Below, in pieces: positions 6,867 through 12,570 of a stretch of DNA of 12,570 nucleotides. The first letter of the stretch is position 1. Every line of letters begins with the position of its first letter. Source of the stretch: an uncultured Sphingomonadaceae bacterium (GTDB lineage Bacteria; Pseudomonadota; Alphaproteobacteria; Sphingomonadales; Sphingomonadaceae); contig CAMLGC010000072.1 of assembly GCA_946479505.1 (NCBI GenBank), forward strand, positions 1-12,570, in the 5' to 3' direction. The translations under genes were made by a program, and so were the position numbers. The notes beneath the pieces were generated by a model, which saw only the letters and a program-made list of their open reading frames with translations, searched no databases and had not been told where the DNA came from.

Positions 6867-7982
6867 CTACAACCCGAATCGCGATTTCGGCACATGGGTG
6901 ATCCGGCAGGCGAGGTCCGCCTCGCCGCTCGCGATGATGAAATGGTCGCCCGCATCGACGATCCCCGTCGTGAAGACGATGTCGCGCAGATACATCCTGT
7001 CCTCGATCGGCTGCGTCAGGCCGGGATCGGCCTCGAGCAGGGGCTCGTGATCGGTGCGGACCACGCGCCACGGCTCGTCGCGATCGAGCAGCGACCAATA
7101 GGTGCGATACGTCCCCACGCTCGCGTTGGGCGCGACCCCGTGCCACAAGGTCAGCCAGCCTTGTTCGGTCAGGATCGGCGGGGTGCCGCCACCCATCCGT
7201 TCGGTCGCATGCGTCGACGCGTGCGGCCGCAGAAAGGGCCGATCGAACGGCTTCCAATGGCGTGCGTCGGGCGAGGTCGCGAGATGGATCGAGGGCCCGG
7301 CACGCCATTCGCTTCCGGGCGGATAGGCGAAGAATTGCGCTCCCAGCGGCCGCGTCTCGGCCCAATAGGCGCCGCCCACGAATCCCTCGAAGATCAGCAT
7401 GTCCTTGTTCTGATGATCGAGGACGAGACCTTCGAGCGTCCAGTCCACGGCATCGGTAGAGCTGTAGAGCGCCGTTCCTTGCCGCTCGGGACTGACCGCG
7501 CAGGTCGTCATCAGCCACATGTCGCCGACGCGGCTGATCCGCGCATCCTCGATGCCATAGGATTGGTACGAGGCCGTGGGCGCGATCGCGCGGCCGTAAT
7601 GGACCGCAAGCACGCGCATGCCGTCGGCGGAAAGCTCGACCGGCAGCAGCCACGAAAGCGAGGTCAATGCCATCGGCTGCCAGTCCTCGCGCAGCGTGAA
7701 GGTGCGCGGATCGCTGACGTCGACCGCGTCCAGCGGCCAGCGATCGAGGAAGACGCTACCATCGTCCCAACGGATCGCATGGATCGCGCCGTCGCGAACG
7801 GGTTCGCGCAGCGCTTCAGCGATGCGCACCATCAGCAGCAGATTGCCGTTGGGAAGCCGGGTCATCCCCGGATTGAACGCGCCGAGGACGTAGGTCTCGG
7901 CGTCCAACTGCCCCGCAAGCGGCGAGCGCGTCAGGTCGATGTCGTCGGGCGTGAGGATGAGCCGATCGAAGAAGAAGCTCAT
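6867..7982 (-). CDS. GH130 family beta-mannoside phosphorylase/mannosidase
   Basis: This 371-residue five-bladed beta-propeller enzyme belongs to glycoside hydrolase family 130. Members phosphorolyse beta-1,4- or beta-1,2-linked mannosides to mannose 1-phosphate; some subgroups hydrolyse instead. Visible motifs are GAFNPGMTRLPNGNLLLMVRI (34-54), the catalytic-Asp motif YGIEDARISRVGDMWLMTT, NKDMLIFEGFVGGAYWAETRP, and MGGGTPPILTEQGWLTLWHGV. The usual EDPR reads EDAR, and the usual FP in the KD motif reads FE. Such substitutions bear on subfamily, but I cannot assign phosphorylase or hydrolase. No signal peptide is seen, so it is probably cytoplasmic, unlike its GH125 neighbour. The ATG at 7982 overlaps the stop of a possible five-codon leader. 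Its GGAG is about 20 nt away, too far for direct initiation. It is likely co-transcribed with the hydrolase gene upstream. Confidence 0.9.
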   Translation of the reverse strand: MSFFFDRLILTPDDIDLTRSPLAGQLDAETYVLGAFNPGMTRLPNGNLLLMVRIAEALREPVRDGAIHAIRWDDGSVFLDRWPLDAVDVSDPRTFTLREDWQPMALTSLSWLLPVELSADGMRVLAVHYGRAIAPTASYQSYGIEDARISRVGDMWLMTTCAVSPERQGTALYSSTDAVDWTLEGLVLDHQNKDMLIFEGFVGGAYWAETRPLGAQFFAYPPGSEWRAGPSIHLATSPDARHWKPFDRPFLRPHASTHATERMGGGTPPILTEQGWLTLWHGVAPNASVGTYRTYWSLLDRDEPWRVVRTDHEPLLEADPGLTQPIEDRMYLRDIVFTTGIVDAGDHFIIASGEADLACRITHVPKSRFGL

Positions 7983-7996
7983 GCGGCGGCGGCCAT
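7979..7996 (-). CDS. Possible five-residue leader ORF (MAAAA) overlapping the GH130 start
   Basis: On the minus strand ATG-GCC-GCC-GCC-GCA-TGA encodes MAAAA. Its stop overlaps the GH130 ATG as ATGA. GGGAG (8007-8003) lies 6 nt upstream of this leader ATG, which is near-ideal spacing, whereas the GH130 ATG has no RBS of its own at normal distance. Reinitiation after the leader would be a natural way to start GH130. It could also be a chance product of GC-rich sequence. Confidence 0.35.
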   Translation of the reverse strand: MAAAA

Positions 7997-8028
7997 GCGT
8001 CTCTCCCGGTGGATTGAACCGAGACGCG

Positions 8029-8904
8029 TCAGCCGGCGACCGGTTCCTTGGCGACCCGTGCCAGCAGCCGGTCGATCGCCGTCGTGACCGGCGTCTCCTC
8101 CAGCGTCGGCGCATGGCCGAGCTCGGGCACCGTCACCAGTTCGGCCTCCGGCAGAGCGGCGGCCATCCGCGCCGCGGTTGCCTCACCGAGCACGTCCGAT
8201 CGCTCGCCGCGCACGAGCAGCACCGGCACCCCGGCAAGCGCGTCGAGCGCGGGCCACATATCCGGCGCAGCTTCGTTCCCCGGGACGCGGAACGGCTCGG
8301 CAATCCGCAAGTCATAGTCGAGCACGATCCGCCCCGAGCTGTTGAGCCGGTAGAGCCGCTTCGCCATTCCGAGCCAGTCGGCGGTCTCATAAGCCGGATA
8401 AACGTCGGCATTCGCTTCCGCGACTGCGCGCGCGGCATGCATCCACGTCGGCCACGAACTCGCCTTGCCGACATACGACCGAATGCGTGCAAGCCCCGCC
8501 GCCTCGATCGCCGGCCCGACGTCGTTGAGCAGCGCGCCCACGAGCCTCTGTCGCGCCGTGCCGGCAAGGAGCATCGTCACGATCCCGCCGAGCGAGGTGC
8601 CGAACGAGACGAATCGATCGCACCCCAATTCCTCCAGCAGCGCCTCGATATCCTGTACGTAGGTGAGCGGCGCATAGCTCATCGGGTCCTTGGCATAGGC
8701 GCTCTCGCCACGCCCGCGCAGATCGACCGCGATCACGCGCCAGTCGCCCGCGAGCCGATCGGCCAGCCCCTCGAAGTCGCGCGCATTCCTCGTCAGGCCC
8801 GGCAGGCACAGGATCGGCGGGCGATCGGCGGGCCCCGGATAGTCGCGATAGTGCAGTCTCAGGCCGTCGCGCGACCACCAATATCGGTTTTCGTATGCGG
8901 CCAT
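8029..8904 (-). CDS. Alpha/beta-fold hydrolase
   Basis: This 291-residue serine hydrolase belongs to the alpha/beta-hydrolase superfamily (esterases, epoxide and haloalkane hydrolases, lactonases). The catalytic triad is Ser104 in the nucleophile elbow GTSLGG, Asp237 in RGERSDVLG, and His264 in ELGHAPTLEE. The oxyanion-side motif ILCLPGLTRNARDFEGLADRL (31-51) and DLRGRGESAY (61-70) are typical. The Ser nucleophile and LPGLTRN oxyanion loop argue for an esterase or lactonase-like enzyme rather than a haloalkane dehalogenase. No signal peptide is seen. I chose the ATG at 8904, with GAGGGG upstream, over an in-frame start at 8943 that would overlap the selO start. It lies 46 bp upstream of GH130 on the same strand and may share its transcript. 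The substrate is unknown. Confidence 0.9.
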   Translation of the reverse strand: MAAYENRYWWSRDGLRLHYRDYPGPADRPPILCLPGLTRNARDFEGLADRLAGDWRVIAVDLRGRGESAYAKDPMSYAPLTYVQDIEALLEELGCDRFVSFGTSLGGIVTMLLAGTARQRLVGALLNDVGPAIEAAGLARIRSYVGKASSWPTWMHAARAVAEANADVYPAYETADWLGMAKRLYRLNSSGRIVLDYDLRIAEPFRVPGNEAAPDMWPALDALAGVPVLLVRGERSDVLGEATAARMAAALPEAELVTVPELGHAPTLEETPVTTAIDRLLARVAKEPVAG

Positions 8905-8941
8905 GGTTGCGCCCCTCGCGTGAAGCCACCCATATCGCCGC
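8905..8941. promoter_or_regulatory. 37-bp divergent intergenic region
   Basis: This gap separates the start codons of the hydrolase (minus strand) and selO (plus strand). It is too short to hold two separate full promoters, so at least one -35 element, and probably both, must lie inside the opposite coding sequence, or one gene is leaderless or coupled. The hydrolase has GAGGGG 8 nt from its ATG; selO has no clear Shine-Dalgarno. I see no convincing -10 or -35 pair. Confidence 0.4.
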
Positions 8942-10327
8942 ATGGCCGCTTCCCCGCAACCCGGCGCTTATCGCCCCGAAACGACGATCCTCGAACTCGG
9001 TGATACCTTTTACGATCCGGTCGAGGCGGCGCGCTTTCCCGAAGCGCGGCTGCGCTTCCGCAACGATCGCGCCGCCGCCGAGGTCGGGCTCGACAGCCTC
9101 ACCGACGAGCAATGGATCGCGCATTTCGGACGCTTCGAACCGCTGCCGGGCACGCTCCAGGCCCCGCTTGCGCTGCGCTATCACGGCCACCAGTTCCGCG
9201 TGTACAATCCCGAGATCGGCGACGGTCGCGGCTTCCTCTTCGCCCAGCTTCGCGACGATCGCGATCGGCTCATGGACCTCGGCACCAAGGGCTCGGGCGA
9301 AACGCCCTGGAGCCGCTTCGGCGACGGGCGGCTCACGCTCAAGGGCGGCCTGCGCGAAATCCTCGCGACCGAGATGCTCGAGGCGCTGGGGGTCGAAACC
9401 TCGCGCAGCTTGTCGCTGATCGAAACGGGCGAGGCGCTGACGCGCGGCGACGAGCCCTCGCCGACGCGATCGTCGGTGCTCGTGCGACTCTCGCACGGCC
9501 ATATCCGCATCGGCACCTTCCAGCGCCTCGCCTTTTTCCGCGACGAGGAGGGACTGCGCACGCTCACCGCCTACGTCCTGAAACATTTCTACGGCGAGGA
9601 GGCGGGCGACGACGCGCCCGTGCGCCTGCTCGATCACGTCGTCCGCCGCAGTGCCCGGCTGGCGGCCCAGTATATGGCGGCGGGCTTCGTCCACGGCGTG
9701 CTCAATTCGGACAATATCAACATCACCGGCGAGAGCTTCGACTACGGTCCCTGGCGCTTCAACCCGACCTGGAACCCCGCCTTCACCGCCGCCTATTTCG
9801 ACCATGCCGGGCTCTACGCCTTCGGCCGCCAGCCCGAGGCGATCCATTGGGACGCCGCCCAGCTTGCCGTCGCGCTCCGCCCGCTGGTCGATGCCGAGCC
9901 ACTGATCGCGGTGCTCGACACATTCGGCGCGCGCTATCAGGGGGCGGTCACCGATGCCCTGCTCTGGCGGCTGGGACTCCGCCCGCGCGATCCGACGAGC
10001 GATTGCGCGCTGATCGAAGCCATCGAGCGCGCGCTCCGTTCGACCGAAACGCCGATCGACCGCTTCTTCTTCGACGCGTTCGGGGGCAGGCTTCCCGAAA
10101 CGTCGCGTTATGCCGCCCCCCCTTTCACCGAGCTCCGCGCCGCGCTCGCCGCCGGCACGCCGCGCGCAACCCGGGTCGCGCCCTATTGGCACCAGCCCGA
10201 ACCCTGCTCGATGCTGATCGACGAGGTCGAGGCGATCTGGGCCGCGATCGACCACAGCGACGATTGGCAACCCTTCGTCACGAAGATTGCCGCAATCCGG
10301 GACATGGGCGCCGCGCTCGGCGGCTGA
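8942..10327 (+). CDS. selO: Protein adenylyltransferase SelO (YdiU family pseudokinase)
   Basis: This 461-residue SelO-family enzyme transfers AMP from ATP to Ser, Thr or Tyr of target proteins, a role linked to oxidative stress. Motifs are RYHGHQFRVYNPEIGDGRG (79-97), DLGTKGSGETPWSRFGDGR (112-130), LREILATEMLEALGVETSRSLSLIETGE (137-164), and GFVHGVLNSDNINITGESFDYGP (248-270). Lys116 in TKGSG is the probable nucleotide-binding lysine. Asp257, Asn258 and Asp267 match Asp246, Asn247 and Asp256 of E. coli SelO by spacing. The cysteine aligned with E. coli Cys272 is Ala283 here, and there is no C-terminal cysteine, so the disulfide described for E. coli is absent. The ATG at 8942 lacks a clear Shine-Dalgarno. 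It is followed by astD after 65 bp. Confidence 0.92.
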   Translation: MAASPQPGAYRPETTILELGDTFYDPVEAARFPEARLRFRNDRAAAEVGLDSLTDEQWIAHFGRFEPLPGTLQAPLALRYHGHQFRVYNPEIGDGRGFLFAQLRDDRDRLMDLGTKGSGETPWSRFGDGRLTLKGGLREILATEMLEALGVETSRSLSLIETGEALTRGDEPSPTRSSVLVRLSHGHIRIGTFQRLAFFRDEEGLRTLTAYVLKHFYGEEAGDDAPVRLLDHVVRRSARLAAQYMAAGFVHGVLNSDNINITGESFDYGPWRFNPTWNPAFTAAYFDHAGLYAFGRQPEAIHWDAAQLAVALRPLVDAEPLIAVLDTFGARYQGAVTDALLWRLGLRPRDPTSDCALIEAIERALRSTETPIDRFFFDAFGGRLPETSRYAAPPFTELRAALAAGTPRATRVAPYWHQPEPCSMLIDEVEAIWAAIDHSDDWQPFVTKIAAIRDMGAALGG

Positions 10328-10392
10328 GCAGGGTGTGGAAAAGCCGCGCAAGATCGGGCAAGAGCGTGCGAGGGGAAGGAAAAATACACCAC

Positions 10393-11802
10393 ATGGCCGA
10401 GATCATCTCCACCGAACCCGCGACCGGCGCGGAGCTCTGGCGCGCCGAAACGAGCGACGTCGATGCCGAGGTCGCCCAGGCACGCGAAAGCTGGGCCGAA
10501 TGGGCGGCGCGTCCGCTCGCCAACCGCGTCGAGACGATGCGCCGTTTCGCCAATGTGGTTCGTTCGAAGCACGAGGCCTTTGCCGACACGATCGCGCGCG
10601 AAACGGGCAAGCCGCTTTGGGAAGCGCGCACCGAGGTCGATACCGTCATCGCCAAGGTCGACATCTCCGCCAAGGCCTATGCCGACCGCACCTCGCAGCG
10701 CCGCCTCGACGCGCAGATGGGCTCGCGCATGGCGCTCCGGCACAAGCCGCACGGCGTGCTCGCGGTGCTCGGCCCCTACAATTTCCCGGCCCACCTGCCC
10801 AATGGCCACATCGTCCCCGCGCTGATCGCCGGCAATGCGGTGGTGTTCAAGCCCTCCGAAAAGACCCCCGCTTCGGGCGAATTCCTGGTCAAATGCTATC
10901 ACGAGGCGGGCGTGCCCGAAGGCTGTGTGCGCCTGATCGTCGGCGGTCCGGCCGAGGGCAAGGCGCTCGCCGGACATGACGGGATCGACGGGCTGCTTTT
11001 TACCGGATCGGCACGCACGGGTATCGCGCTCAATCGACAGTTCGCCGACCGGCCCGAGAAGATCCTCGCGCTCGAAATGGGCGGCAACAATCCCATCATC
11101 GTCTGGGACACGCCCGATTTCCATTCGGCGGCGACGCTGATCGTCCAGTCGGCCTTCACCACCGCGGGCCAGCGCTGCACCGCCGCCCGCCGCCTCATCG
11201 TCGACGAAAATCTCTACGAGCCGCTGATCGATACGTTGAAGGCGCTCACCGATCGACTCATCGTCGGCGAGCCGCATGCCGATCCCGCCCCGTTCATGGG
11301 TTGCGTCATCGACAACGAGGCGGCCGACCAGCTCACCGAGAGCTTCCTCGCGCTGATGATGCGTGGCGGCCGCCCCATTCGGCATCTCGAACGCCCGATC
11401 GACGACCGTCCCTTCCTGAGTCCGGCGCTGATCGACACGACCGACATGACCGACCGGCCGGACATCGAGCTGTTCGGCCCCGTCCTCCAGGTCATCCGTG
11501 CGACCGATTTCGACGCCGCGATCGCCGAGGCGAACAACACGCGATACGGCCTTTCCGCTTCGCTCGTCAGCCAGAACCCTGCACTTTACGGCCGCTTCTG
11601 GGCGAATGCACGCGCCGGCATCGTCAACTGGAACAAGCCGACCAACGGCGCCTCGTCGGCGGCGCCGTTCGGGGGCATCGGCTGGTCGGGCAATCACCGC
11701 CCCAGCGCCTATTATGCCGCCGATTATTGCGCCTACCCCGTCGTCTCGAGCGAAGCCGACCAACCCCGCGCCTCGATCGGGATCGGGCTGAAGGACGGCT
11801 AG
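10393..11802 (+). CDS. astD: Succinylglutamate-semialdehyde dehydrogenase-type aldehyde dehydrogenase
   Basis: This 469-residue NAD(P)-dependent aldehyde dehydrogenase most resembles AstD, which oxidises N-succinylglutamate 5-semialdehyde to N-succinylglutamate in the arginine succinyltransferase pathway. The catalytic set is visible: Asn130 in LGPYNFPAHLPNGHI, Lys153 in FKPSEKTPASGE, Glu228 in LALEMGGNN, and Cys262 in TTAGQRCTAARR. AstD-like features are HLPNGHIVPALIAGNAVVFKPSE and the C-terminal FGGIGWSGNHRPSAYYAADYCAYPVVS. The ATG at 10393 has AGGGGAAGGA about 12 nt upstream; the longer open frame upstream is only a shadow of selO. The other ast genes (astA, astB, astC, astE) are not in this window, so the assignment rests on sequence alone and another aldehyde substrate is possible. 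Confidence 0.85.
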   Translation: MAEIISTEPATGAELWRAETSDVDAEVAQARESWAEWAARPLANRVETMRRFANVVRSKHEAFADTIARETGKPLWEARTEVDTVIAKVDISAKAYADRTSQRRLDAQMGSRMALRHKPHGVLAVLGPYNFPAHLPNGHIVPALIAGNAVVFKPSEKTPASGEFLVKCYHEAGVPEGCVRLIVGGPAEGKALAGHDGIDGLLFTGSARTGIALNRQFADRPEKILALEMGGNNPIIVWDTPDFHSAATLIVQSAFTTAGQRCTAARRLIVDENLYEPLIDTLKALTDRLIVGEPHADPAPFMGCVIDNEAADQLTESFLALMMRGGRPIRHLERPIDDRPFLSPALIDTTDMTDRPDIELFGPVLQVIRATDFDAAIAEANNTRYGLSASLVSQNPALYGRFWANARAGIVNWNKPTNGASSAAPFGGIGWSGNHRPSAYYAADYCAYPVVSSEADQPRASIGIGLKDG

Positions 11803-11819
11803 AAGCTGCAAATCTCCTC

Positions 11820-11910
11820 CGTCACCCCGGACCTGTTCCGGGGTCCGCTGTTCCACGTGCGCCGTCGCCGTTTGTTGAACGGTGGACGCCGGAACACGTC
11901 CGGCATGACG
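11820..11910. repeat. REP-like doublet with a diverged core
   Basis: Arms at 11820-11846 and 11884-11910 are reverse complements at 23 of 27 positions, separated by 37 bp. The left arm folds as CCCCGGA-N5-TCCGGGG and the right arm as GCCGGA-N5-TCCGGC. One C-G pair in the left stem is G-C in the right, a compensatory change that keeps the hairpin. The CGTCA foot is again outermost, as in the element at 2561-2624, but the core differs. It lies between astD and bioF, in a 173-bp gap. It may reduce read-through between them. The function is inference. Confidence 0.78.
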
Positions 11911-11930
11911 ACGAAGGGGAGATTGACGCG

Positions 11931-11966
11931 TGCTAGAGTCGCCATCCGCCCGCACTTCCTCTAGCA
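11931..11966. promoter_or_regulatory. 8-bp inverted repeat just before the bioF start
   Basis: TGCTAGAG (11931-11938) and CTCTAGCA (11959-11966) form a perfect inverted repeat around a 20-nt loop, ending 9 bp before the ATG at 11976. Such a repeat could be an operator or an mRNA hairpin covering the translation start. TTGACG at 11923-11928 resembles a -35 box, but no good -10 follows at 16-18 bp. No clear Shine-Dalgarno is seen for bioF. CTAG is rare in many bacterial genomes, so two copies in 36 bp are noteworthy. The function is unproven. Confidence 0.35.
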
Positions 11967-11975
11967 GCGCCCGTG

Positions 11976-12570
11976 ATGGCGCTCCTCGATCCCTACCAGG
12001 CCGACCTCGACCGGCTTTCCACCGCCGACCGCCGCCGCATCCTGCATCCCCGCATCGGCCTGGACTTCTCCTCGAACGATTATCTCGCCCTCGCCGCCAG
12101 CCCCGTCCTCGCCGAAGCCGCCCAAGCCGCCCTCGCGCGCGGCGTCGCCATCGGCTCGGGCGGCTCGCGGTTGCTCCGCGGCAACCACCCCGAGCACGAA
12201 GCCCTCGAAACCGAAGCCGCGAAGCGCTTCGGTAGCGAGTCCGCGCTCTTCTTCGCCACCGGCTATGCGGCCAACGTCGCGATCCTCTCCACCTTGCCGC
12301 AGAAGAAGGATCGCATCTTCTACGACGCACTGATCCACGCGAGCGCGCACGATGGGCTGCGCCTTGCACGCTGCGATGGCCGATCCATCCCGCACAACGA
12401 CGCCGACGCCCTCGACGCCGCGATCGTCGCATGGCGCCTGGAGGGTGGATGCGGACGGCCGTGGATCGTCGTCGAAAGCCTCTACAGCATGGACGGCGAT
12501 CGCGCCCCGCTCTCAGCCCTCGCCGAGATCGCCAACCGCCACGACGCCTTCCTCGTCATCGACGAAGCCC
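11976..12570 (+). CDS. bioF: 8-amino-7-oxononanoate synthase (BioF-type), 3' end outside window
   Basis: The first 198 residues of a PLP-dependent alpha-oxoamine synthase are present; the frame stays open to the window edge. BioF condenses pimeloyl-ACP/CoA with L-alanine in biotin synthesis. Motifs are FSSNDYLALA (31-40), GSGGSRLLRGNHPEHEALE (60-78), ALFFATGYAANVAILSTL (90-107), ALIHASAHDG (118-127) with PLP-stacking His121, VVESLYSMDGDRAPL (165-179), and VIDEA (194-198), where Asp196 should contact the PLP nitrogen. The PLP lysine lies beyond the window. About half of a usual 380-residue BioF is visible. The short N-terminus and SNDYL-type motif favour BioF over serine palmitoyltransferase, which sphingomonads also carry and which has a longer N-terminus; 5-aminolevulinate synthase or KBL are less likely. 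GTG at 11973 is an alternative start. Confidence 0.8.
   Translation, partial: MALLDPYQADLDRLSTADRRRILHPRIGLDFSSNDYLALAASPVLAEAAQAALARGVAIGSGGSRLLRGNHPEHEALETEAAKRFGSESALFFATGYAANVAILSTLPQKKDRIFYDALIHASAHDGLRLARCDGRSIPHNDADALDAAIVAWRLEGGCGRPWIVVESLYSMDGDRAPLSALAEIANRHDAFLVIDEA

Noticed and set aside
6894..8087. 397-residue plus-strand frame
   Set aside because: Antisense of GH130, whose motifs and length are convincing. No family pattern is seen in the plus-strand translation.
7939..9003. 354-residue plus-strand frame
   Set aside because: Antisense of the alpha/beta hydrolase, which has a full Ser-Asp-His triad.
8387..10351. 654-residue open frame on the minus strand
   Set aside because: It is antisense to selO and the hydrolase 5' part; its protein is low-complexity, rich in Arg, Ala and Glu with no domain, while the plus-strand SelO has all family motifs.
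9112..10392. N-terminal extension of the aldehyde dehydrogenase frame
   Set aside because: The frame is open upstream of 10393 only because it shadows selO. The protein there is Arg/Pro-rich, and a Shine-Dalgarno and normal AstD N-terminus start at 10393.
11803..11975. CRISPR or tandem-repeat locus
   Set aside because: Only one pair of inverted arms is present with no repeated direct unit and no spacers.
10183..12432. 749-residue open frame on the minus strand
   Set aside because: It lies antisense to astD, the repeat and bioF, all of which have clear catalytic motifs. The translation is Arg/Gly-rich and crosses the repeat region, as expected for a GC-rich shadow frame.
11976..12570. Serine palmitoyltransferase (sphingolipid synthesis in sphingomonads)
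   Set aside because: The N-terminus is short, and SSNDYLALA plus GSGGSRLLRGNHPEHE fit BioF better than the longer N-terminus and NYMGM/GTNGSRMLNG pattern of the sphingomonad enzyme. The full C-terminal half would settle it.

Overview
The window looks like ordinary chromosome of a high-GC alphaproteobacterium, most likely a sphingomonad. This is inferred from the GC-rich third codon positions, the styles of the encoded families, and two dispersed inverted-repeat elements with a GTCA(C/T) foot in the gaps. No tRNA, rRNA, CRISPR array, phage gene, transposase or integrase was seen. Coding density is very high, and the long open frames on opposite strands of real genes are by-products of GC-rich codon use.

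Region 1 (1-4650, plus strand) is a compact lipid or acid-catabolism operon: an amidase-signature hydrolase, two adjacent acyl-CoA dehydrogenases that look like the large and small subunits of a heteromeric enzyme, and a TesB-type acyl-CoA thioesterase. The amidase and first dehydrogenase overlap by ATGA. A near-perfect REP doublet lies between the two dehydrogenases. A plausible reading is that the amidase releases a carboxylic acid, the dehydrogenase pair oxidises its CoA thioester, and TesB returns free acid and CoA. The substrate is unknown.

Region 2 (4651-8904) holds two mannose-related glycosidase genes in convergent orientation. On the plus strand, a four-helix membrane protein, an XRE-family HTH regulator and a GH125 exo-alpha-mannosidase with a Tat-like leader overlap one another. 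An AT-rich 25-bp dyad lies just upstream and is a good operator candidate. On the minus strand, an alpha/beta hydrolase gene precedes a GH130 mannoside phosphorylase/mannosidase gene. The GH130 start codon overlaps the stop of a possible five-residue leader ORF (MAAAA).

Region 3 (8942-12570, plus strand) starts divergently, 37 bp from the hydrolase gene. It has a SelO/YdiU protein adenylyltransferase, an AstD-type succinylglutamate-semialdehyde dehydrogenase, a second REP-like doublet, and the first half of a BioF-type alpha-oxoamine synthase that runs off the end of the window.

I found no clearly new system. The best leads are the regulator/membrane-protein/GH125 module with its dyad, the candidate leader ORF before GH130, the absence of the regulatory cysteine pair in SelO, and the two REP doublets, one with compensatory changes that keep its hairpins. 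Residue numbers quoted for reference enzymes are from memory.
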